A DNA stretch of 10,596 nt, taken from positions 1-10,596 of the forward strand of contig JANNRR010000072.1 in assembly GCA_031401675.1 (NCBI GenBank), read 5' to 3'. This stretch comes from JANNRR01 sp031401675. GTDB taxonomy: Bacteria; Pseudomonadota; Alphaproteobacteria; Rhodobacterales; Rhodobacteraceae. Each line of letters begins with the position of its first letter. Position 1 is the stretch's first letter. A program made the translations under genes and the position numbers. This document shows, in pieces, positions 1 through 6,286 of the stretch. Under the pieces are notes generated by a model. That model did no database searches. It saw nothing but the letters and a program-made list of their open reading frames with translations, and was not told the DNA's origin.

Positions 1-125
1 TGATCCGGAAAGCCGCCGCAAGAACCTACCAGGCCCTGTGGAGACAAGTTGGTGCCGTCTGCGACCTATTCCACCCGCAGGAGTGCCGAAACTACTTCAT
101 CGCCGCAGGATATGGGACCAATTGA
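1..125 (+). CDS. IS630-family transposase, C-terminal fragment (runs off left edge)
   Basis: In the frame starting at position 3, forty residues are readable up to a TGA at 123-125. They include RKAAARTYQALWR, CDLFHPQECRNYF and the terminal AAGYGTN. This matches, from memory, the tail of IS630-type DDE transposases, which follows the catalytic glutamate motif NPIE and the phrase FSKLKAHLRKAA. That end of the protein is helical, and the catalytic residues lie outside the window, so activity cannot be judged. It belongs to the mobile element that appears to have cut the neighbouring tcmP gene. Confidence 0.75.
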   Translation, partial: IRKAAARTYQALWRQVGAVCDLFHPQECRNYFIAAGYGTN

Positions 126-140
126 AGGCGACACGCTCTA
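1..140 (+). mobile_element. Right end of an IS630-family insertion sequence (partial)
   Basis: The visible part is the 3' end of an IS630-type transposase gene (stop at 123-125) plus about 15 bp of presumed terminal sequence. Downstream, the reading frame of a different gene (tcmP) resumes at about 138-141. IS630 elements insert at TA and duplicate it, and the sequence ACACGCTCTA ends in TA at 139-140, so I place the IS boundary there. The left end and most of the transposase are outside the window, so the inverted repeat cannot be matched to its partner. The exact boundary is inferred and could be off by several bases. Confidence 0.6.
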
Positions 141-425
141 AACGCCTGCTTTGGAACAGACGAGTGGCGCGCACTTGCGTATCGCCGAGATACGGACCTA
201 TTCGGCAATGAGTTGACGACCAAAAATGGCGGCGTCGCAGAAGGCCTGCTCGATCTCTACGTTGGAAGGTTGAAAGCGATCTTCCCACACGTCGCGACCC
301 CGCGCCTGATCCGCAACACGCGAAACTCGCCACTTTACTACCTGATTTGGGCAGGGCCGAATAAACTCGGTTTGAAGGGTGCTGACTACATCTTGAAGCA
401 GGGTGAGAAGGTTGCGCGGAAATAG
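141..425 (+). pseudogene. tcmP: Three-Cys-motif partner protein TcmP, 5'-truncated remnant
   Basis: This frame has no start codon of its own that fits. It opens right at the IS end and gives about 94 residues: NACFGTDEWRAL, then DTDLFGNE, then FPHVATPRLIRNTRNSPLYY, LIWAGPN, and GADYILKQGEK before the TAG. That run is characteristic, from memory, of the C-terminus of TcmP-family proteins (typically several hundred residues). TcmP usually accompanies a three-Cys-motif Gp37/Gp68-like phage-associated protein; its biochemical role is not established to my knowledge. The N-terminal two thirds or more is absent here. An internal TTG at 213 could in principle start 70 residues, but no Shine-Dalgarno precedes it. 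I read this as a gene inactivated by the adjacent IS630 insertion. The 5' half may survive on the far side of the element, outside the window. Confidence 0.7.
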
Positions 426-620
426 ACGCCCGCGAACATGAGGCCGCAGACGCGGATGGCAAGCGGGTGCGCCTTGTCCGGATCCCGCGGTGGAGCAGAC
501 GTCACCTCATTCGCCAGCACCAGAACCCGGGCCGGATCGCATGGCAGGTGCTGACCGGCATATGCATGAAAGCTGCATGAAACCTGCATGAAACCTGCAT
601 AACGGTTTTCGGCGGATTTT
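426..620. other. Gene-free stretch between tcmP remnant and tRNA-Gly
   Basis: I see no supported gene in these about 195 bases. Short open frames exist on both strands, but none has a start with a ribosome-binding site or a protein I recognise. The only structured element is the 11-bp tandem repeat at 564-600. No clear factor-independent terminator (stem plus T-run) is visible downstream of the tRNA, which reads leftwards into this stretch. Confidence 0.5.
564..600. repeat. 11-bp tandem direct repeat, about 3.4 copies
   Basis: The unit GCATGAAACCT occurs at 564-574 (with AG for AC, GCATGAAAGCT), 575-585 and 586-596. A partial fourth copy, GCAT, follows at 597-600. It lies 20 bp from the 3' end of tRNA-Gly. 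The helical-turn periodicity (11 bp) would suit binding of a protein on one face of DNA. Its function is not known; replication slippage is an equally good explanation. Confidence 0.85.
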
Positions 621-694
621 TGGAGCGGGTGAAGGGAATCGAACCCTCGTCATAAGCTTGGAAGGCTTCTGCTCTACCATTGAGCTACACCCGC
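621..694 (-). tRNA. tRNA-Gly (anticodon UCC)
   Basis: Read on the minus strand, the sequence folds as a complete 74-nt cloverleaf. The acceptor stem GCGGGTG (688-694) pairs with CACCCGC (625-631). The D arm is AGCTCAATGGTAGAGC, the anticodon loop reads CTTCCAA (anticodon TCC), and the T arm GAGGGTTCGATTCCCTT is standard. The discriminator base is T and CCA (621-623) is encoded. The UCC anticodon reads GGA/GGG glycine codons. Its 3' end faces the IS630/tcmP accessory segment, so it is a candidate integration site. Confidence 0.97.
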
Positions 695-704
695 ATCTGG
701 CCCC

Positions 705-734
705 GGTATAGGGCGCAATCCGGCGCAAACGCAA
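705..734 (-). promoter_or_regulatory. Probable promoter of tRNA-Gly
   Basis: On the minus strand, TTGCGT (729-734) and TATACC (705-710) are separated by 18 bp. The -10 element ends 10 bp before the mature 5' end of the tRNA at 694. This spacing fits a sigma-70 promoter for the tRNA. The upstream SRAP gene is on the same strand and ends at 740, so some read-through transcription is also possible. Confidence 0.5.
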
Positions 735-739
735 CCCCG

Positions 740-1405
740 TCAGGCGGCAATGGCGGTGATCAATCCGGGCCCGCCGGCCCGGTTGGAATTGACCTCCACC
801 CCGACCCGGTGCATCGCAAACACCCCCTCCGGCTGCGGCCGCATCAACAGCGCCGCCCCCTTGCCCGCTTCCCCAAGCCATAGCGGCCAGTCGGCTTTTG
901 ACACGGTCACCGGTTCGCGGTGATGGATGGTCTGCATCTGCGGCCCGGCCCCGGTCGAGACGATGGCGCAGCCGGTGACCCGCTGCCCGCCTTGCTCCCA
1001 GTCCTGCCAAATCCCTGCAAATACAATATGTTGACCATCTGCGCGGGTAATATACCACGGCAGTCGGCTGCCGCCCGCCCCCTCGGTCCATTCATAGAAC
1101 CCCGAGGCCGGGATCAGGCAGCGCCGTTCCCGCGCCGCCGCGCGAAACGCCGGCTTCTCGGCCACCGTCTCGGACCGGGCGTTGATCAGCAAGGGCCCGT
1201 CGGTCGGGCTCTTGTACCACGTCGGCACGAACCCCCACCGCATCGCCCTGAGCCGCCGCACGCCCGCATCCGACACCACCGCCACGATATCCTGCGTCGG
1301 GCAGACGTTGAACCGCGCACCCTGCGGCAGGTCGTTGCCGGGCATTGCATCGAACAGCCGCGCCATTTCGTCGCCGGGCAGGGTAATGACAAAGCGTCCG
1401 CACAT
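740..1405 (-). CDS. SOS response-associated peptidase (SRAP / YedK-HMCES family)
   Basis: SRAP proteins form a covalent thiazolidine link between their N-terminal cysteine and abasic sites in single-stranded DNA, shielding them; the same residue performs autoproteolysis. I chose the ATG at 1403-1405 over the one nine bases upstream because Cys must become residue 1 after Met removal (MCGRFV), which is invariant in the family. The 221-residue product carries the expected active-site residues Cys2, Asn75 (INARSET), Glu105 (SGFYEW) and His161 (in IHHREPV), at almost the same numbering as E. coli YedK. The usual HDRMP motif is replaced by HHREP, which keeps the His and Arg. It is followed by tRNA-Gly on the same strand, and its 5' end diverges from the VOC gene across 60 bp. 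No SOS (LexA) box is obvious in that gap. Confidence 0.93.
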   Translation of the reverse strand: MCGRFVITLPGDEMARLFDAMPGNDLPQGARFNVCPTQDIVAVVSDAGVRRLRAMRWGFVPTWYKSPTDGPLLINARSETVAEKPAFRAAARERRCLIPASGFYEWTEGAGGSRLPWYITRADGQHIVFAGIWQDWEQGGQRVTGCAIVSTGAGPQMQTIHHREPVTVSKADWPLWLGEAGKGAALLMRPQPEGVFAMHRVGVEVNSNRAGGPGLITAIAA

Positions 1406-1465
1406 GGCGGCCAACCTAGCCAGACCGCCCTGGAAATGCTAGCCTTCTCCCGGAAAGGAAAGACC

Positions 1466-1849
1466 ATGCCCCAGCGCCTCGGCCCTTTGCACCAGATCGC
1501 CCGCCGCGTCGAAAACCTGGCCCGCGCCCGCGCATTCTTTCGCGACAGCCTAGGGTTGGCCGAGTTGTACAGCTTTCCCGGCCTCACCTTTTTCGCGCTT
1601 GGCGACACAAGGCTGATGCTGCGCGAAACCGGCAGCAGGGATGAGGCCGACATATTGTATTTCCGCACCGCCGATATCCACGACCGCCACGCCGCCCTAG
1701 GCCACCACGGCATCACCTTTCAGGGCGCACCGCACCGTATCCACACCCACCCCGACGGCAGCGAAGAATGGATGGCGTTCTTTCAGGATGACGAGGGCCG
1801 CGTTCTGGCCCTCGCCGAACTGAAGCCGGCTACTGCCCCAGCACCTTGA
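1466..1849 (+). CDS. VOC (glyoxalase-fold) family protein
   Basis: This is a 127-residue single-domain protein of the vicinal oxygen chelate superfamily. The ATG at 1466 is preceded by a Shine-Dalgarno-like GGAAAGGA (1452-1459). It has the paired beta-alpha-beta-beta-beta layout: LHQIARRVENLARARAFFRD, then LTFFALGDTRLMLRE, then ILYFRTADIHDRHAALG, then SEEWMAFFQDDEGRVLALAE. Candidate metal ligands are His9, Glu54 and Glu118, the usual positions for this fold. The substrate cannot be told from sequence; relatives include lyases, dioxygenases and resistance proteins, and this short type is usually annotated only as VOC family. The open frame continues far upstream, antisense to SRAP, but that extension has no ribosome-binding site and is not credible. 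Its last 20 bases overlap the end of the convergent nucleotidase gene. Confidence 0.85.
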   Translation: MPQRLGPLHQIARRVENLARARAFFRDSLGLAELYSFPGLTFFALGDTRLMLRETGSRDEADILYFRTADIHDRHAALGHHGITFQGAPHRIHTHPDGSEEWMAFFQDDEGRVLALAELKPATAPAP

Positions 1850-3347
1850 TCCGGCCTTCCACCGCCGCCGTCACTTTGCCGGACGCGGCGATGAAGTCCA
1901 TCACATGGTTGGCGAGCAAAATGCCGTTGCCGCCGTCGATCATCACCTTGCCACCGCCAAGCGAGCCGTAGCCATCGCCGCCGCCCAGCATGAAGTCGTT
2001 GGTGGCCAGCGAGTACAGCTTGTCAGCCTGCAGCGCCGCGCCGGCGACCATCACCGATGCCACCCGCGACCCCGGTGCCGCCGCCGGATCGAACACCACT
2101 TCCAGCCCCGACACCTGCGGGAACCGTCCGGCCCCATCCTCGATCTTGCTGAAGCCGTTTTCCAGCGCCGCCAGGATCTGACTGCCCGGCAATTCGGTCA
2201 GCACTGTCTTGTTGCCGAACGGCAGTTCGGTCAGGATGTCACGCCGCGTCAGCACGGTGCCCGCATCATAGGTCCGGTCGGCCCGGATGCCGCCGCCGTT
2301 GGTGATGGCGATGTCCGCGCCGGTTGCTGCCCGCATCGCATCGGCGATCAGGTTGCCCATCGCCGATTCCTGGCCCCGCACCACGTTGCGCCGCGAGTCG
2401 AGCGGCCCTTCGGTCGGCCCGATCGCGACGTTCAGGCTTTCATCCAGCTGCGCCTGGAACGCATCGACCATCGCTTGGCTTTCCGGGTCCGGCGTCACCG
2501 CCGCAGTGTCGATGAAACGGAACATCGGCTTCCATTTCACCGATCGCTTGCCGTCCTTTTCCTCAACCTCGACCGTCAGGTCCAGTGGCGACAGATAGCG
2601 CCCGTCGATCGAGGTTTCGACATAGGCGGTGATTCCGTCATAGGCTGTCGCATAGGAATGATCGTCGCCCGACAGGATCACGTCGAACGCCTTGCTTTTC
2701 ATCAGGGCCCGGTCATTCTCCATATTGGTCTGCACCACAGCCACCACCAGATCGGCACCGTCGGCCCGGGCCGCCTTGGCGGCAGCAACCGCAGTCTCGA
2801 CCGTCGGCAGGAACACCAGATCGCCGGTCGTCGACACCTCGGGCGAAGTGTCCTGCGCCACCGGGATCAGTGCAACCTTCAGCCCGCCGACTTGCCTGAC
2901 CATCACGCCACCCAGCCCCGGCACCGGCGTGCCGTCGGCTTGCGTGATGTTGATCGCGGCCCACGGGTATTTCGAGGCCGCCATTTTTGTCATGAAGTTC
3001 TCGGGCCCGAAGTCGAACTCGTGGTTGCCCGGCACCGCCAGATCGAATGGCACCAGGTTGGTCAGATCGATGGTGTTCTGGCCCTTGTCGAACCCCGACA
3101 GGATCGAAGGCGACAGCATGTCGCCATCGAACAGATAGAGCGTGTTCGGATTGGCCGCCTTTTCCGCCTTGGCCACCGCGTTCAGCCTTGCAAAACCGCC
3201 CTGATCACCGTCACCGGCAAAGTTGTAGATGTCGCCGATCCCGAGCAGGGTCAGTTTGACGGTTTCCGCCATCGCTGGCGCGCCAAGCACGGCCCCCAGG
3301 ACTGCGGCGCCGATCACGCCGGCAAGTGCTCGCATATGCATCGTCAT
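1830..3347 (-). CDS. Secreted bifunctional metallophosphatase / 5'-nucleotidase-like protein
   Basis: This 505-residue protein resembles UshA/5'-nucleotidases, periplasmic enzymes that remove phosphate from nucleotides. The ATG at 3345-3347 follows AAGGAGT by 6-7 bases, and the product begins with a signal peptide (MTMHMRALAG..., hydrophobic core, AMA-E cleavage near residue 27). The N-terminal metallophosphatase half has GIGDIYNF (36-43), FDGD (73-76), PGNHEFDFG (106-114) and SGDDH (226-230). The C-terminal substrate-binding half has TNGGGIR (349-355), LPFGN (375-379), FPQVSGL (409-415) and NDFMLGGGDGY (450-460). Several usual metal ligands are altered: DxH reads DIY, the GHxH motif reads GDDH, and the usual His before the last motif appears as QTN (206-208). 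It may therefore be a variant subfamily with altered metal use or a different substrate. The frame stays open upstream of 3347, but nothing there looks coding. Confidence 0.88.
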   Translation of the reverse strand: MTMHMRALAGVIGAAVLGAVLGAPAMAETVKLTLLGIGDIYNFAGDGDQGGFARLNAVAKAEKAANPNTLYLFDGDMLSPSILSGFDKGQNTIDLTNLVPFDLAVPGNHEFDFGPENFMTKMAASKYPWAAINITQADGTPVPGLGGVMVRQVGGLKVALIPVAQDTSPEVSTTGDLVFLPTVETAVAAAKAARADGADLVVAVVQTNMENDRALMKSKAFDVILSGDDHSYATAYDGITAYVETSIDGRYLSPLDLTVEVEEKDGKRSVKWKPMFRFIDTAAVTPDPESQAMVDAFQAQLDESLNVAIGPTEGPLDSRRNVVRGQESAMGNLIADAMRAATGADIAITNGGGIRADRTYDAGTVLTRRDILTELPFGNKTVLTELPGSQILAALENGFSKIEDGAGRFPQVSGLEVVFDPAAAPGSRVASVMVAGAALQADKLYSLATNDFMLGGGDGYGSLGGGKVMIDGGNGILLANHVMDFIAASGKVTAAVEGRIKVLGQ

Positions 3348-3353
3348 GTTCCC

Positions 3354-3360
3354 ACTCCTT
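3354..3360 (-). promoter_or_regulatory. Ribosome-binding site that sets the nucleotidase start
   Basis: The minus strand reads AAGGAGT here, near-perfect Shine-Dalgarno, six bases from the ATG at 3347. It decides the start in favour of a protein beginning with a clean signal peptide, rather than 85 residues further upstream. Confidence 0.8.
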
Positions 3361-3377
3361 GCTGCTGTTGATGCCCC

Positions 3378-3406
3378 ATCCTGAACCTCTGGCGGGCATC
3401 CGTCAA
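3378..3406 (-). promoter_or_regulatory. Possible sigma-70 promoter of the nucleotidase gene
   Basis: On the minus strand, TTGACG (3401-3406) is followed after 17 bp by CAGGAT (3378-3383). Transcription would begin near 3371, giving a leader of about 24 bases that contains the Shine-Dalgarno. The -35 is strong; the -10 matches the consensus at only three of six positions. Confidence 0.4.
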
Positions 3407-3525
3407 ATCCGGACCACTTGCTTACAGGCCTCAGGTGACCGCCCGATGACAGCACGGCAATCGGCGGCACCGCATCGGACAGCACCGGGATTGACCCCGG
3501 GCGCGTCCCGATGCATGACGCTGGC

Positions 3526-3864
3526 ATGCTGATCCTGAAAATCTTCCGCCGCAGCGAATGGGTGGCGTTTCGCAGCGCAGGCCACACGCTTGGTGCGCCC
3601 ATCGATCTGGGCGACGGCTACATCCATTTCTCGACACCCGCACAGGTCGCCGAAACCGTGGCCCGGCACTTTGCGCTGGAAAGCGATCTGGTTCTGGTCG
3701 CGGTCGACCCGTCGCGTCTGGGCGACGCGCTGAAATGGGAGCCTTCGCGGGATAACGCACTGTTCCCGCACCTGTACCGCGCCCTGCGGCTGGACGAGGT
3801 GGTCTGGGACAAGTCGCTGCCGCTCGGGGCCACCGGCCATATCTTTCCCGAAGGCGTGCTGTGA
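3526..3864 (+). CDS. DUF952 domain-containing protein
   Basis: This small cytosolic protein (112 residues from the ATG at 3526) belongs to the DUF952 family of unknown function. Diagnostic segments are LILKIFRRSEW at the start, PIDLGDGYIHFSTPAQVAET, a central ARHFALESDLVLVAVD, and LKWEPSRDNALFPHLY. Family members usually begin MLIYKI, which favours 3526 over the in-frame ATG at 3511; neither has a good Shine-Dalgarno. The Arg and His residues in the conserved segments suggest a ligand or nucleotide pocket (related folds bind ADP-ribose-like ligands), but this is inference only. Its TGA overlaps the GTG of pyrD (GTGA at 3861-3864), so the two are almost certainly co-transcribed and translationally coupled. 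Confidence 0.88.
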   Translation: MLILKIFRRSEWVAFRSAGHTLGAPIDLGDGYIHFSTPAQVAETVARHFALESDLVLVAVDPSRLGDALKWEPSRDNALFPHLYRALRLDEVVWDKSLPLGATGHIFPEGVL

Positions 3865-4919
3865 CGCCACTGGAACGTTTCGGCCTCAGGGCACTGCATG
3901 CGCTGGAACCGGAACGCGCCCATGCCATATCGCTGCTGGCGCTGCGTGCCGGCCTTGGCCCGCGCCCCGGTCCCGTCACGTCCGACAGGCTGCGGTCCAG
4001 CCTCGCCGGCCTGGCCCTGCCCAACCCGGTCGGTCTGGCGGCGGGATATGACAAGAATGCGGTGGCGCTTGCCGCCCTGTCCAGGTCCGGATTCGGCTTT
4101 CTGGAAGCCGGAGCCGCCACGCCGCGCCCGCAGCATGGCAACGACCGGCCGCGCCTGTTCCGGTTGTCCGAGGATCAGGCAGCCATCAACCGCTTCGGTT
4201 TCAACAATCAGGGCATGGCAGCGATAGCGTCCCGACTGGCGTCCCGCCCCCGAACCATCCCCGTCGGCCTCAACCTTGGTGCCAACAAGGACAGCCCCGA
4301 CCGGCCGGGCGATTTCGCTGCCGTTCTGACCCGCTGCGGCCCCTTCATCGATTTCGCCACCGTCAATGTGTCCTCGCCCAATACCGAACAGCTGCGCGAC
4401 CTGCAGGGCAAGGCAGCGTTGACCGCGCTCCTGTCACGGGTCATGGACGCCCGCGCCGCCCTGCCGCGCCCGATCCCGGTCTTTCTGAAGATCGCCCCCG
4501 ACCTGTCGGAGCCCGAGCTTGCGGATATCGTTCAGGTTGCCCTTGCAGCCGGCATCGCCGGGATCATCGCCACCAACACCACCCTTGGCCGCGAAGGCTT
4601 GAAAAGTGCAGGTGCGCGCGAAAAGGGCGGTCTGTCCGGCGCACCCCTGTTCGAAAAATCCACCCGCATCCTGGCGCAACTGTCACGGCTTGCCGGCAGT
4701 GCCCTGCCGCTGATCGGCGTCGGCGGCATCGCCAGTGCCGGTCAGGCCTATGACAAGATTTGCGCGGGGGCCAGTGCGGTGCAGATCTACACCGGCATGG
4801 TCTACCACGGCCTGTCGCTTGCTGCCGACATCGCCCGCGGCCTCGATGCGCTCCTCTCCCGCGACGGCCACACCCGCCTTGACCAGGCCATCGGCACCGA
4901 CCGCGCCCGCTGGCTCTGA
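3861..4919 (+). CDS. pyrD: Dihydroorotate dehydrogenase (quinone), class 2
   Basis: PyrD oxidises dihydroorotate to orotate, the fourth step of pyrimidine synthesis, passing electrons via FMN to membrane quinone. The GTG at 3861 overlaps the preceding stop by four bases. The 352-residue length and the N-terminal extension (LRALHALEPERAHAISLLAL) mark the membrane-associated class 2 form. Motifs in order: NPVGLAAGYDKNA (55-67), ATPRPQHGNDRPRLFRL (86-102), INRFGFNNQG (109-118), GLNLGANKDS (136-145), and NVSSPNT (169-175) with the catalytic serine at 172. These are followed by FLKIAPDLSE (208-217), IIATNTT (235-241), GGLSGAPLF (256-264) and the FMN-phosphate region IGVGGIASAGQAY (285-297). All key parts are intact. 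It ends 23 bp from the convergent MATE gene, with no obvious terminator hairpin between them. Confidence 0.96.
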   Translation: MTPLERFGLRALHALEPERAHAISLLALRAGLGPRPGPVTSDRLRSSLAGLALPNPVGLAAGYDKNAVALAALSRSGFGFLEAGAATPRPQHGNDRPRLFRLSEDQAAINRFGFNNQGMAAIASRLASRPRTIPVGLNLGANKDSPDRPGDFAAVLTRCGPFIDFATVNVSSPNTEQLRDLQGKAALTALLSRVMDARAALPRPIPVFLKIAPDLSEPELADIVQVALAAGIAGIIATNTTLGREGLKSAGAREKGGLSGAPLFEKSTRILAQLSRLAGSALPLIGVGGIASAGQAYDKICAGASAVQIYTGMVYHGLSLAADIARGLDALLSRDGHTRLDQAIGTDRARWL

Positions 4920-4942
4920 CCCGCCGCAGGTTTCTTTTCGGC

Positions 4943-6286
4943 CTAAGTACCCCTGCCGGAGGCGCCTGCCGCCGCCACCCGTTCGATGCGCGGGTACAAC
5001 AGCGCCATGCTCACCCCCCGCACCGCATTCAGCACCATCAGCGCTGCCCACAGTCCGTGATTGGCAAGGGCCGGAACCAGCAGCGCCAGCGCCGCCGCAT
5101 AGATCGCCACCGAAACCACCATGGCATTTCGCATGTCGCGGGTCTGGGTCGCCCCGATGAAGATGCCGTCATACATCCAGCTGGCGATCCCGATCAGCGG
5201 TGCCAGCGCCACCCACGGCAGATAGGCGCGCGCCGCCGCCTGCACCGACCCGTCGCGCGCCATCAGATCGATCAGCCAGGGTCCGGCGAACCAGAACACC
5301 AACGCCAGCACCACCGCGCCGCCCACCCCCCATTGGCTGGTCAGGATCGCCGCACGCCGGACCCCGGTCACCGTCCCGGCACCGACCGCAACCCCCACCA
5401 GCGCTTCGGCGGCAAAGGCGAACCCGTCCAGCGCATAGGCGGTGATTTCCAGAAACTGCAGCAGAACCTGATTGGCGGCCAGTGTCACATCGCCGAACCC
5501 CGCCCCCAGAAAGACAAACGCGGTAAAGCTGCCTTGCAGCACCACCGAGCGGATCATGATGTCGGTGTTCACCACCAGCATCCGCCGCAGCCGCCCCAGA
5601 TCGAACAGCTGCGCCGCATCCCAGCCCTGCAGGGCCGCGCGGCAATACCAGAGCCCGAACCACAGCCCGCTCCATTCCGCCAGCAGCGTTGCCACCGCCA
5701 CCCCCGGCACCCCCCAGCCAAACCCCAGCACGAACCACAGGTCCAGCCCGATATTGACGCCGTTCATCCAAAGCTGCAGCACCAGCACCGTCCGGGTCCG
5801 TTCCTGGGCGATCAGCCAGCCGGTAACGGCATACAGACAAATCGTGGCCGGTGCCCCCCAGACCCGCAGGCCCAGATAAAGCCGCGCCAGCCGCTCGACC
5901 TCATCCGATCCCGGGGCCAGCGCCAGCGCCGCCCGGATCATCGGGCCCTGCAGCAGCACCAGTCCCAACCCGGCCGCCGCACCGATCATCAGGGCGCGGA
6001 TCAGGATCGCCCCCTGTTCGGCGGCATCCCCGGCCCCGCGCGCCTGCGCCACCAGCCCCGAGGTTCCCATCCGCAGAAACCCGAAAATCCAGTAGACGGA
6101 GGCCAGCACCACCGCCCCAAGCCCCACCGCCCCGATCGGTGCGGCCAGACCCAGTTGCCCGACCACGCCGGTGTTGACCGCCCCGAGCAGCGGTATTGTC
6201 GCGTTCGACAGCACGATCGGCACGGCAATCGCCAGGACGCGGCGGTGCGTCAGCGCCGGTTGGGCGGCCCGGCCCGGTTCAGCCAT
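4943..6286 (-). CDS. MATE-family efflux transporter (DinF-type)
   Basis: This 447-residue inner-membrane protein has about twelve hydrophobic segments (roughly 17-38, 50-72, 94-118, 138-160, 165-188, 195-216, 240-262, 272-300, 318-338, 355-378, 388-408 and 412-432). The pseudo-twofold halves of multidrug and toxin extrusion antiporters are visible. WIFGFLRMGTSGLVAQARGAGD (split at 66-87) and LDGFAFAAEALVGVAVGAG (286-304) are typical of the DinF branch. These pumps export cationic or other drugs using proton or sodium gradients. An oddity is in helix 1: the motif usually written VDTAVVGQLG reads VNTGVVGQLG, with Asn38 in place of the conserved Asp. The start ATG overlaps the stop of the upstream thioesterase by 8 bp (ATGGCTGA), so it is the third gene of that operon. 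The exported compound cannot be predicted. Confidence 0.92.
   Translation of the reverse strand: MAEPGRAAQPALTHRRVLAIAVPIVLSNATIPLLGAVNTGVVGQLGLAAPIGAVGLGAVVLASVYWIFGFLRMGTSGLVAQARGAGDAAEQGAILIRALMIGAAAGLGLVLLQGPMIRAALALAPGSDEVERLARLYLGLRVWGAPATICLYAVTGWLIAQERTRTVLVLQLWMNGVNIGLDLWFVLGFGWGVPGVAVATLLAEWSGLWFGLWYCRAALQGWDAAQLFDLGRLRRMLVVNTDIMIRSVVLQGSFTAFVFLGAGFGDVTLAANQVLLQFLEITAYALDGFAFAAEALVGVAVGAGTVTGVRRAAILTSQWGVGGAVVLALVFWFAGPWLIDLMARDGSVQAAARAYLPWVALAPLIGIASWMYDGIFIGATQTRDMRNAMVVSVAIYAAALALLVPALANHGLWAALMVLNAVRGVSMALLYPRIERVAAAGASGRGT

Noticed and set aside
386..589. 67-codon minus-strand frame beyond the tRNA
   Set aside because: There is no recognisable protein and no ribosome-binding site; it crosses the tcmP remnant and the 11-bp repeats.
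564..600. CRISPR array
   Set aside because: The repeats are only 11 bp and directly adjoining, without spacers or cas genes.
920..1465. Upstream extension of the VOC gene
   Set aside because: It runs antisense through the SRAP gene, lacks similarity to any family, and the internal ATG at 1466 has a Shine-Dalgarno and the correct domain start.
1406..1465. LexA/SOS box before the SRAP gene
   Set aside because: No GTTC-N7-GTTC or GAAC-N7-type site is visible in the 60-bp divergent gap.
1905..3371. 488-codon open frame on the plus strand
   Set aside because: It lies entirely opposite the nucleotidase gene. The product is rich in Arg, His and Gln with no domain I recognise, as expected of an antisense frame in GC-biased DNA.
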